From assembly GCF_945859705.1 (NCBI RefSeq), contig NC_079137.1, forward strand, positions 2,484,001 to 2,548,000: 64,000 nucleotides of DNA, given 5' to 3'. Source of the DNA: Episyrphus balteatus (Eukaryota > Arthropoda > Insecta > Diptera > Syrphidae). The translations under genes and the position numbers were made by a program. Positions 1 through 10,025 of this stretch are shown here, one piece after another; positions within the stretch are counted from its first letter, which is position 1; the number at the start of each line of letters is the position of its first letter. Under the pieces are notes generated by a model. It ran no database searches. It was not told where the DNA came from and saw only the letters and a list, made by a program, of their open reading frames with translations.

Positions 1-740
1 TTTTTTCTTGTATCGAATAAAAGAGATGACGATAAAAATTGGTTTATATTTGATTTTCTTTTCTTGTAATGAATAAGTGGTTTTTGGGAAGGAAAATTCA
101 CAAATTGAAATTTCAAGACACTGGGTTAAGCTGATAAATATAAAGATTTAAGTAATTGAACTTTACAAAGTAATAACTTATGATCCAACAGTAATTTTTG
201 CTGGAAAAAAACAAAACAATAAAAAAATGAAACAAATAAACTCTTAACTCTTACTGAAAACCAGAAGTGTCTTGGAAATCTAGTTCCTGAGATATTTCCA
301 ACCAAACTTGTTTTTTCATTCCGATATCTTTTTTTCATTCCGAAGACGATATCTTTTGACCAAAATCTCAAAACAAGTTTTGGTTTACAGATACGAGTTC
401 ACAATAAACACGCCTATCGATTTATCTAAAACAATTTCAAATTTTTTTTTTTTGATTTTCGAGAGAAAAAATCCCTTTTTAAGGCCTCCGGACAAAATTT
501 TGAGAAAAACAAGAAATTCTGAAATTTTCTGCAGAGTTTGTGAGGTCCACAGAACACTTATTGCAAAAAACTAATTTGCTAATGAAAGATTGACATTTAA
601 TCTAAAACATGGTCTAGCCACATTTTAAATTTTTAAATTTTGTTCATACCTTATATTAATATTTCAGTAACAGTTTTTGAAAATAGCCGAAAACAACTTT
701 TTTCTTGCATAGTTTATGAGAAACTGAAGTGGAAAACACA
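1..740. repeat. diverged family A repeat sequence
   Basis: The stretch at about 310-430 (TTCCGAAGACGATATCTTTT, AAAACAAGTTTTGGTTTACAG, ACGAGTTCACAAT) is a diverged unit of the 332-bp family seen at 42 and 62 kb. The rest is AT-rich with no gene. Confidence 0.5.
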
Positions 741-746
741 TATGAT

Positions 747-1518
747 ATATCGTCGCTGTAGTTCTAATACCTCGTAACCCAGAAAAGTCTATTTTTCAGG
801 AGAGCCAAAAAACTAAGTATGAAATGTATGAGAATCAATACAAATGATCTGGTTTTGATTAAGCGTATCTCTGACAATATCGATGCTAGGCAAACAGGGT
901 CTTTTCTATTACATCCGGATTTTTTTCAACAATATAATTGCATCATTAGTCTAAAATCGCCTTTTGTGGGTTACGAGGTGTTAGAACAACAGCGACGATA
1001 TATCGTCGCCCTAGTATTGAAGTGCCGCATACGCCATTTTTACATTCTTGGGAAATCGCATTTAAATGTTCGGAAGATAATTGCGAAAGAACTAACCGCT
1101 GGTATTTTTTGATATTTTAGTATGATATATAATTAAAATGTGTCTTTTATATACATATTATTGGACATCTGCAATTCGTTAAGTTTTCAAAATATTTAAA
1201 TTTTTGTCCAAAATGAGTTTGCCGTATACGCCATGAAAATCAGAAGTTTCTTTTATTCATATACACGTACGTCAAAAAAAAACATAACGTACGTCAAAAC
1301 AATTCTCAAAATTTTCTTGCATTGCATGAAAAATTTGACGTAAATGCCAAAATTTCTTGTTTTTGTCAAAACAATAGTGAATATCTCGGCAACGAAAAAA
1401 GATAGAAAAAAACGGATAGCAGATTTGAAAAGAGCAACTTCGAAAACATACGACTGCATACCTAGTTCAAAAAATGCAATTTGGCGTATACGGCACTCCA
1501 ATACTAGGGCGACGATAT
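747..1518. repeat. two overlapping inverted repeats sharing ATATCGTCGC
   Basis: Arms 747-780 and 968-1001 (ATATCGTCGCTGT, CCTCGTAACCC) form one inverted repeat. Arms 1000-1035 and 1483-1518 (ATATCGTCGCCCTAGTATTG, GTGCCGYATACGCC) form another. They meet at the self-complementary GCGACGATATATCGTCGC near 1001. Looks like two related MITEs inserted side by side or one in the end of the other. No coding capacity. Confidence 0.65.
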
Positions 1519-2900
1519 GTCAATTTGAAGGTAATGAATAAAATTAGAACATGGTCTGAGCGGATTTTTCATTTTTGACCCTATTTTTGAATAATCATTT
1601 CATGAAAAACATCAAAATTGCTCATTTTCTCATGCATTTTTAAATGTGTAGTTGTATGAAAAAAGCAATATAATTTCCCCCAAATGACAAAATACCTTCT
1701 TTTAACTGATCCGACAAAAAAAAAATTAATCAAAAAGCTACTTATTATTGCAAAATAACACAATTAATGAAACTCTATTTTTTTATTAAAACGTCGTTAC
1801 ATTCTGTTAACGGCTAATTTTAGTTCATCGATTTACCACCAGGGTTGTTTTTTCGAAGATAACCCTTTTTTTGTTGGAAGTTGGAACATAAACAAGTTGG
1901 AAGTAAGAGAAAAAAAGAAGTATGATGAGTATCTGAGAAATTTGTTGCATTGTATAAGAATTATAATTTCTCAGCGGAAAAGTAGATACGAATCTGAGTT
2001 CGAACTTTTGTCCGGAGGCCTCTTTAAAATTTACTCGAAATCCAACGAGAGAGACATCAAAAGAAAGGTCTCTTTAAGCTCTGTTTACAATTGAAAATCA
2101 AGAGTTTCTTTGAGATCGAATTAATGAGTTATATCTTATATTTATAGATATAAAGGGGTTTTTTACTATATAAATTTTCGTGGGGCCCTAGCATCCGTTG
2201 GTTCCCCTCGAAATATTGAACAAATTTTCGTCTTTCAATAGTTTTAAAGGTTTGTTATTTTCGATCTATGGAATCTTCATTAAAATTAAGATTCTAATTT
2301 TGGTGCAAAGTATAAAGTCCAGAAGCCAAAAGTCCATAACTTGGGAGTATTTAAGTCCACATAATAAATATAATAATAATATAATGGACTAACAACACAC
2401 CCAATTTGGTCAAAAATGGCTTTCAATGAATTTTTGCCAATAACTTTTCAATAATAATTCACTATGGCGATGGACTGTTGGCCTGTAGACTTATGACCCT
2501 GAACCTCTAATTTTCACAGGATAATTCATGCTCTCGAACTCTTAAAACACAGGTAGTGTGCGATTAATTTAAATAGGTACTGTAAAAAAAAAAAAAAAAT
2601 GGATGACTCTTACTAAACTCTATTTAAAAAAAAAACATAGCCAACAATACCAGATTTTTGTTCTTATTAATGAAAGTAATTCCCAGATTATTGCGTCGAT
2701 AAAAAATGAAACATTTTTAATGCGGTGAACATGGAACCCCATTATTGTAACCCAGCTTTAATATCACAATGATTTTTTTTTTTTTTTTTTTTTAATAAAA
2801 TCCAAAGTCTAAAAGACATCGCTGGTAATGTTGTTTTAATTCAGTTTTTCCACTTTATCTTAAAATCTGGATCATTTACCTACCTTTTCCACTTTTTTAC
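1519..2900. other. AT-rich sequence with one family A fragment
   Basis: A single diverged family A unit lies at about 1985-2110 (GACATCAAAAGAAAGGTCTC). Otherwise AT-rich, with homopolymer runs near 2587 and 2772. Confidence 0.5.
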
Positions 2901-2974
2901 TTGCTCAACAGGGCAAGTATTGGTTTCGTGGATGGATTTTCTTTAAATTTGGTACAGATGACACAAGTCAACAA

Positions 2975-3750
2975 CGTTTTTGGTGCCGAGACCAAGATAT
3001 ACTTTTCTAAAGGTTTTTGGTGTGCTGAACTCGAATCTGAAGTCAAAAACATCCTATCAGCTCCCGTTTTTTGAAATATTACCGTTAGAAGATGCAAACA
3101 TAACTACTTTTGAGGTTATGCTTTTATGTGAAGAAATTTTTTTTAAATACAATTTATTACGGTTTCTGTAAGAACAATTTTCCTTCTTTCAAGAATTCTT
3201 TAAATCTTTTCGATATCTCTTTTATGGTTCGAGATATCGTCAGTTTTATGGCTTATTGTAATGTATCACATTTTCATCTCCTTTTTTGATAAATTAAGCC
3301 AAACACACTTACTTCATTTTAAGATATCTCGCGCAATAAAAAAGATATTGCAAAGATTTAAACGGGTCTTGAAAGAACGAAAATATTTCTTATAGAAACC
3401 GTTATGATTCATATTAAAAAAAATTCTTCAAATTAAGGCATAGCACCAAAAGTACTAAAAAAACGTTTTTTGCATTTTCTAACAAAAATATTTCAAAAAC
3501 GTGACCTGCTAGTATATTTTTGACTTCGGATTCAAGTTCAGCACACGGGAAACCTTCAGAAAAGTATATTTTGGTTCATGTGGGGAAAATCTTGTTTGCT
3601 CCAAAATAAGTCAAAACATGTAATAAGTCAAAATAAGTCAAAACGATAATATTTTAAAAACGGGAGCTGATAGGATATTTCTGACTTCAGATTCGAGTTC
3701 AGCACATCAAAAACCTATAGAAAAGTATATTTAAGTGCCCGCACCAAAAA
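2975..3750. repeat. foldback repeat related to the CACTGGT element at 29 kb
   Basis: The left arm (TTTTCTAAAGGTTTTTGGTG, GAACTCGAATCTGAAGTCA) and right arm (TGACTTCAGATTCGAGTTC) are inverted copies. The inner part (about 3100-3430) folds on GATATCTC-type words. The same arms occur at the ends of 29147-30984, but CACTGG termini are not preserved here. A further related fragment covers about 4080-4400. Confidence 0.65.
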
Positions 3751-5535
3751 AAAAAATTTGTGATTTTTATGGAATTCTGAAAGTTTTTTTTTTTTTTTTA
3801 TATCTCGATTAGAAAGTGTACCTCCCATACAATTTTTTTTTATTTAAACCAAATATCTCGAAAACGGCTCTAACGATTTTGATTAAACTTTGCAGACGTA
3901 ATATTCAAAGCTATTGCAATAAAACTGCATTTTTATTTTTTCCAAAAAAAGTCAAATAAAAAAAAAAATTTTTTTTTCAAAAAAAAAATTTGCTCCAAAT
4001 GTCAGCTCTTCCCCAACCTCAACCAAATTTCTTTAAAATTTATATAGAGGCAGCTCTTAAAATCTACAAAGATCTACAAAGCCAAAGACTAACTCAAATT
4101 AATCTTATAGATAAGCTTAAACTTAAGATATCTCAGTCAATAAAAGAGATATCAAAAAGATTTAAACAGTTTTTGGAAGAAGAAAAGCAGTTCTTACAGA
4201 CACTATTACAAATAATTCTGAAATAAATTGCTACACATTATAGCTCAATCTTAAAAACTAAAAAATTACGTTTTTTTGCGTTTTATAACGCTAATATATT
4301 TCAAAAACTAAGGCCAATACATTTTTCTGACTTCGGATTCAAAATCAGCACCCCAAAAAAATTCAGAAAAGTATAAATTTTGTTTCTTCTGCAAAAAAAA
4401 AGTTTAATTTTTTTCACCAGAATTATCATTGTAGCCAACCAAAATATTGGTTTCGTCAGGTTATACATGAAATAGTTTTGGACGTACAAGAAAACTTAAT
4501 ATACCAAAATGTGGGAAATTTAGAGTTGTATCAATGTTGTTATAAGAACTATTTCGCTTAGATGAACCTTAACTGAAGAAAAGTGTAAAAATCACGATCA
4601 TCACCGAAAATTTTACATGTTTTCGTCAATAACTTTTTATAGAGAAACTTTACAAAAAAAAATTATTTGATAAAAAAATTTAAGAATACGTTCTTCTACA
4701 AAACAAGACAAAAAAATCCATTCTACCATAAACAGGAGCCGAGAAAATAACAAAAACGCATTTTTCAAAATGGTGGCCAAACCACACGTTTTTGAGACAA
4801 AAAAATATATTTTTATGTTCGTCTTAATAGGCCTCTTTATTTGAAATATCAAATTCAAATCCTTTCCAAATACCCAATGTTTGTTTTTTTTTTTACTTAA
4901 TTTTCACTCAACCGTTTAAGCCCCAAACACCTTTCTTACAAAAATGTCATTCTTTTTCTGAGAAAAAATAGCTCAAGACAGTAAGTTCTAACTAACTTCT
5001 AAATAATCTTTTTTATCAAAAAACAAAACCGGCTTCAATTGATCAAAACTGGGTTTTATGGTTTTTCTAATAGTTCCTATGGCTTTAACTGAACGAAATG
5101 TGAAATGGGACCACATTGCAGCCACCACCTTTCCAATACAAAAAGAATTATCAAAATTGGTTCACTCAGTCCAAAGTTATGAGGTAACAAACATAAAAAA
5201 AAAAAAATACAGGCGAATTGAATACCTCCTCCTTTTTGGAAGTCGGTAAAAAATAACAAAATCACATCACAAATAATAGTATTCGTGTACAACTACTAAC
5301 AGTTAGAAATAACCTGGCCTATCAAATATCAAGTGATGCTCTTAAAACTGCAATTTTTAAAAGTTCTATACCACACATCAAAAGAGAGGTTTTTTAAAGC
5401 TCTCCCAAAAGGTGAAAATCCAAACTTTGTACGAGGCCAAGTTACCGATTTTTTCTATCCCAAACTTGCTTTTTTTGTTTTTTACTCCCCCCCCCCCCAC
5501 CCCTACTTCAACAACCCTTAACCCTTGTTTTTTTT
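3751..5535. other. repeat-derived and AT-rich sequence downstream of the gene
   Basis: Contains fragments of the foldback family (4080-4400), a CGGCTCTAACGATTTTGATT phrase (about 3853) shared with 53-54 kb, a family A fragment near 5380 and a C run at 5487-5499. A 78-codon frame at 3990-4226 lies within the repeat and is not a gene. Confidence 0.4.
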
Positions 5536-5745
5536 TTAGTGTAATTTAAGTTTGTATCTCTTTAATGAAGCATTTGGAGCCCTAAAAAGGGCTGAGGCTG
5601 CATCATGTTGTTTCTTCTTCAGCAGCCCAAAGTTGACTTCAATTTTGGTTGTTTCTCCAAGAATCCATAAAGTTCCATACATTCGTAAGATCCATTGGTT
5701 CAGGAATTCAACACATCGTCTTGGCTTGAAGTTCTTCATTTTCAT
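5536..5745 (-). other. 69-codon open frame just downstream of the teashirt poly(A) signal
   Basis: From the ATG at 5745 the frame reads MKMKNFKPRRCVEFLNQW and ends ASLKRYKLKLH. The block is more GC-rich than its surroundings and has a protein-like residue mix. I recognise no family and see no splice acceptor or promoter. It may be the end of a longer 3' UTR, a remnant of a captured gene or chance. Confidence 0.2.
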
Positions 5746-5751
5746 CAAAAA

Positions 5752-5757
5752 GATTTA
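5752..5757 (-). terminator. candidate poly(A) signal AATAAA of the teashirt-family gene
   Basis: This is the first AATAAA on the minus strand downstream of the stop codon. It lies about 130 nt after the proposed 3' UTR acceptor, so cleavage would fall around 5740-5725 and the spliced 3' UTR would be about 550 nt. Flies can use several poly(A) sites, so longer 3' UTRs cannot be excluded. Confidence 0.45.
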
Positions 5758-5888
5758 TTGTGAAAGTAGTTTTTTTCGGTTTATGTTTTGGGTTTTCAAA
5801 GATCCAGTTCATAGTAATTTGTTTTTTTTGTTATTTTGTAAGAATTTGTGCTTGTATCTCAATATCAGGCGAATTTCTAGGAAGATTC

Positions 5889-6020
5889 CTGGAAAGAAAA
5901 TAAGAAAACACAAAAAAAATTATTAGATTTTTCCTTATAAAAGCTTTGAAAGTTATAAAATAAGTCTAGACTATATAAATATAGAATAATAAATTATGTA
6001 TAATTGAATTCTCAACTCAC
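5889..6020 (-). other. probable 3' UTR intron (132 bp)
   Basis: On the minus strand a strong donor, AATGAG/GTGAGTT, sits at 6021/6020. A strong acceptor, TTATTTTCTTTCCAG/GAATC, ends at 5889. The 132-bp spacing is a typical small fly intron and the interior is AT-rich. The donor lies about 405 nt after the TAA stop. All frames after the acceptor close quickly, so this looks like a UTR intron and not a coding continuation. No cDNA was available to confirm it. Confidence 0.6.
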
Positions 6021-6116
6021 CTCATTGAATTTGTTCCCGTGCGGCGAAGTTGCTTATGTTTTTTTTTTTTTTGTTATTATTTTGTTTTTTTAAACTTTTC
6101 TCTACCGCTCCTCAAA

Positions 6117-6425
6117 TCAGCCCGGTCGCTTTCGCCGTCCCAATTCGTTTGGCTGATGCATCATCACCTCTTCTTGTTGATGTTGGTCAATGATGCTGCT
6201 GCTTTTACGATGACGAAGGCGATAGCGATGATTAATATTATGATGCCCGGCTGCCAATCCGGCGACCGCATTACACCGATTTGTGATGGCCCGTTCCGTA
6301 GCATCTTTAGACTCTGGCAACGAGTCTTTACTGCGGTCGCCGATATGGCGACCGGATTCCAAAGCTAAACTTATCGACCGTAGCGATGTCGACGTTATTG
6401 ATGGTTTGAATGATTTGTCGAAATT
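6117..6425 (-). other. 102-codon in-frame extension after the teashirt stop (possible readthrough region)
   Basis: After the TAA at 6428-6426 the same reading frame continues without a stop from 6425 to a stop at 6119-6117. The predicted extension starts NFDKSFKPSITSTSL, passes a His/Arg-rich segment and ends GRRKRPG. The stretch is clearly more GC-rich than the flanking UTR. A plus-strand frame is also open here, which weakens the case. TAA followed by A is not a leaky context by known rules (TGA-C is). It may simply be GC-rich 3' UTR. Confidence 0.3.
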
Positions 6426-9117
6426 TTATGCGGTTTTCTCTTTTTGATCGCAGAATTGTCGGAGGGCGGCCAAAGAGTTTGAAGCCGCCGATAGTGATTC
6501 CTCAGATTTGACAATTTGTTGCTGTTGTTGTTGTTGTTGTTGTTGTTGTTGCTGCTGTTGGGATCGACCACTTCCGACACTGCTCAACGAATCAAACATC
6601 GAGGATAGAGCGTTTAAGCTGTCACTTGGATATTTCTTCTCACCATCACCGCCGAATGACTTCTGGCTAGAGGCTGGAGATTTTGGTGTTCCAGATCGAT
6701 TGCTTTCTGGACTAGCAGCTGCCTTAGGACTAGCTTCATGATTTCTATCGGTGGTCGATAGATTAAGCTCTCCATTTGGAGTCGAAGCTTGTGATGGAAT
6801 TTTGGGCTTCTCTTCATGTCTGTCTTCTTCTTCGGAGTTCTCCTTCTCTTCCGGTTCTTCTTTTTTGATCGGAAGAAGATTCGGCTCTGGCTTTTCCGGA
6901 GTTTCAGATCGAGCTTTGGCTTTGGGAACTTCATGGTTGTCGGCGCTGCACTCACTGGCGCTGCGTTCGCTGCTGGTATAGCGAGCATAATGGTGATAGT
7001 AGGGATCTTGAATGTCCATAAGAGGTTTGTTATAATCGACGGTTTCATCAATTCCCAGACGTTTAAGGATGCTCGATGCAACTGGCGATGTATTCTTGTT
7101 GGTTGCATTCACTGGTTGTGGAGCGTTATTATGGCGTGTGGGAGTGTCAAAGCTTGTAGTGAACATCTGTTCAATTGCACTGAGGACAGATGATGAGCCC
7201 GGCTTTGCTGTACCGTTCTTGACCTCTTGCTCCGGGGACTTTTTCAGCATGATTGGGGACTTATTGATCTCTTCAGCGCCTGTTTCGGCTTTAACCCCAC
7301 AAATGTACTGGCGCATGCGTTCGGCAAACATCGCAGCTTCCATTTTTTCATTTCGGTTCATCTTGGCCTCCATGGCATCAACTGCATCAGCATGTGCGGC
7401 AGCTGCACCTTTCATTTCGAGCAGTTTCCGAACTGGCAGAGACTTTTCACGTTTCTTCTGAACTTGACGCTTGCGTCCTGCAGCTCCAGCTCCAGACATA
7501 GATTGCATCAGAGGTTCAGCGTAGTGATTGTTTTTGGCCATATGATTGCTAAGGTCTCCCAGAGATGAGAATGCTTTATCGCAAACTTTGCAGGTTAGTA
7601 CTGCACTCAAAGTGCGACTTTCCTCCGAACTCATGGCATCTTTTCCATCTCCCCCGAGATTATTTCCCGAAGACTTCATGGAAATTGTTTGTTCCTGGGA
7701 CAAAATATTCGTATAATGCTGAGTTTCCTGCATGTGTTTGGTCATCTCGCCCAGTGATCGGAAGCTCTCCCCGCATCGCATGCACTTGAGAATCTGCATA
7801 GCTTGCTCGACGCCTTTACCCAGCCAGACGTTCTGCCCTCGGACGAGTTTTCTTGGCAATGGAGTGTTGGGATCCCGGTTTGAATAATTACTATAGTTCG
7901 ACTTAGATTGCATTGGTTGTTGCGAAGAAGGCTTTCGCATTTGCTGATGATTTTGCATCTGAGGCTGTTGCGGGGGCCGTTCAGTATTTGGAAGATTGCT
8001 GAAAGGAGGAACATTGACGCCACAATGTTTGCTGTCTTTCATGTGGGTTGTAAGGGCCTCGAGAGTTGCAAAACTTTGTTTGCACCAAACGCAACGGAAC
8101 ACACTACTTGCGACGCCTTTATTCTGCCAATGCGACTGCCATATATTGTGTCGCCCTTTCGAAGCCATTACACCTTCACCTGATGGAATGGGAGCAGCTG
8201 CTGGTGGAGCTGGTGGCACTGGAGTTTGTTGGCGGGGAGATTTCTCTTTGCGAGGTCCCTTCACGAGATCCGTCATTTTTTCCAAGCAACTTGTTGGATC
8301 AATGACCAAGTCATTCTTGCCATTCCAGCCACCCGACGGGAATGGACCGTTTTGGAATATGTTTGCTGCCGCAACAGCTGCAAGGTATGGATTAACGGTT
8401 GGCATTAAAGGAGCTGATGATGGTGTAACTGGTGCTGGTGGCGTTGTTGGCGGTGGTGTACCTTTGTACAACTTTTTGGTTTGATGTGCAATTTGAGCGG
8501 GTGAATCTTGATCTTCATCGGCACTTCGTTTGCGCGAGCTGGTTGACAAATCAAGTGGATTACCATCTTCTTGGATATCTTCCATTTCTTCCGGATCATC
8601 TACTTCATCTTCTTCATCATCCGATGAGGATCGCTTGAAGTTTGTTCGAAAGTCCAATGCTTCGGATTTGATGCTGGATGCAGTTGGCGATGCTTGTGGT
8701 GGCAGCTTAAAGTGTGGATCAGCTGTGGCTGCTGGTGGTATTGGCATTGGCATTCGGCCACCACCGACAAGTGGAAATTGGGCGTATTGTTGAGCTGCAG
8801 CTGCAACCATATGCAGGTATGCTTCCATGGACGGTGGTGGTTGTTGATGATGATGTTGTTGCTGGTGGTGTTGTTGTTGTTGCTGCTGATGGTGGTGTTG
8901 TTGTTGCTGCAGGTGATGATGATGGTGGGATGATGAATTGCTATTTGGCGAGGGTGGAATCATTGTTGGAAATGCAGAGTTTGGGGAAATTGGATGCATA
9001 TTGGAGGCATTGCCACTGGCACTGCCATTTTCGGCGGATGACGTTGAATCGTGCGACGGGCAACGTTCACTGGAATTTGCCGATTCAGTTGATCGGGGAC
9101 GTGGATTGGGAAGAGCA
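6426..9117 (-). CDS. tsh: teashirt/tiptop zinc-finger transcription factor, main coding exon
   Basis: Encodes residues 18-914 of a nuclear C2H2 transcription factor of the Teashirt family. In flies this family sets trunk identity with Hox genes, modulates Wg signalling and takes part in eye and leg patterning (family knowledge). The exon starts at 9117 after a polypyrimidine-CAG acceptor. Features in full-protein numbering: Gln/His tract 82-110; acidic stretch about 184-202; PLDLS CtBP-type corepressor motif at 205-209 (genomic 8558-8544); three widely spaced CX2CX12HMX4H fingers at 360-382 (8093-8025), 463-485 (7784-7716) and 527-549 (7592-7524); a basic RKRQVQKKREK segment after finger 3; Ser/Pro/Glu-rich C-terminal half; 15-Gln tract at 871-885; C-terminus ALRQFCDQKEKTA then TAA. 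Length 914 is close to that I recall for Drosophila Tsh (about 950). No fourth C-terminal finger, described for Tio, is seen, which favours Tsh. No frameshift or internal stop; the gene looks intact. Confidence 0.96.
6516..6560 (-). repeat. CAG/CAA trinucleotide tract encoding 15 glutamines
   Basis: A perfect in-frame Gln tract (codons 814-828 of the exon 2 reading frame counted from its internal ATG), seen on the plus strand as repeated TTG/CTG. It is likely to vary in length between individuals. Polyglutamine tracts are common in fly developmental transcription factors. Confidence 0.9.
8841..8927 (-). repeat. His/Gln-rich trinucleotide tract near the N-terminus
   Basis: Alternating His and Gln runs (residues about 82-110 of the full protein) made of CAT/CAC and CAG/CAA codons. 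This is a low-complexity coding repeat, in frame. Confidence 0.88.
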
Positions 9118-9311
9118 CTGAAAATAGAAGAAGAAAAAAAAAATAAAATTAGTTATCTGTGGGTTTGGAAATATTAATTTTTTTGGGAAATATAAGTCTT
9201 TTTAAGCTTAGTTCTAGTAAAAAGTTGATGTACAATTAAAATATTCATAAGAAATATTCACTTGTCATTTTCAGATTTACATTCCACACGCTATTAATTG
9301 CGCTAACACGT

Positions 9312-10025
9312 TGTGGAACGTATTTGTTTCTGATTTTACGAGAGAGCTCATGTGTGCCACTTTTGTAAGCTTAAACCTTATTAAGAATTTCTTTAAATAA
9401 TTAATATATTTAAAGAAATTCTATGTCTCGATTTAGTAAGAAAAATATGGGAACAATTGTGGAATATATTCTTGGATGATGTGGAACCTAAAATTTCCAA
9501 TCAAATAATTTTATCTTGTACAAAATTTTCCACCCCTTAAAACTTTTTCATTGATATGGAAAAAAAAGTCTTAGAAAATAATTGTGGAACCTGTTTTGCA
9601 ACTAAAACGATCAATTCCTTTCCAAAACAATTGATGTAGAATGAAGAGTTTGTGGAGTGAAATATTTTCATTTAGTTCTATTTTGTGCTTGTGCCAAATT
9701 TTTTTTTCTATTTATTTTCATTAAATCTATTTTGTTTTGTGGAACGTATTCTTACGTAGACTTGAGTATATTTTATTTCAAAGCTAAAGGCAAACAATTT
9801 TGAAACAAAAATCGATTTCATGCCTGTTTTAAGACTTCTTTAGTTTGGTGATAAAAAATATGAAGAAGTAAGTTGTGGAACGTATTCTAAAGTTTGGCAA
9901 ATCTTGTTTCTTAGCTTGAAATATCTCTCGAAAAATGGCATGGCGTTTTGAACAAATAAATTATATTTTAAAAATTTTTGTTTCCTATGAAGATAATGCA
10001 TGAAAAATTACTGTGGAACGTATTC
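9312..10025 (+). repeat. cluster of the word TGTGGAACGTATT in the distal intron
   Basis: Exact copies start near 9312, 9738, 9874 and 10012, with one on the opposite strand at about 11327-11339. Degenerate forms (TGTGGAATATATT, TGTGGAACCT, TGTGGAACGTGG) lie at about 9459, 9480, 9583 and 11421. Two gaps are 136 and 138 bp, so a decayed tandem repeat with a period near 137 bp is one explanation. A cluster of transcription factor sites is another. Confidence 0.6.

Noticed and set aside
3990..4226. 78-codon frame reading like a Lys/Gln-rich coiled coil
   Set aside because: The sequence is part of the foldback repeat family (same GATATCTC and TTTAAACAG phrases as at 29.5 kb), so the frame is incidental.
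5552..5926. 124-codon plus-strand frame
   Set aside because: It lies antisense to the proposed 3' UTR exon and intron, has an aromatic-rich composition from T runs, and shows no recognisable domain.
6508..9177. Many open frames of 60-162 codons overlapping the teashirt exon on both strands
   Set aside because: They are shadows of the real coding frame, rich in repeats of Cys, Val or Leu from antisense CAG/CAT codons, with no domain or splice support.
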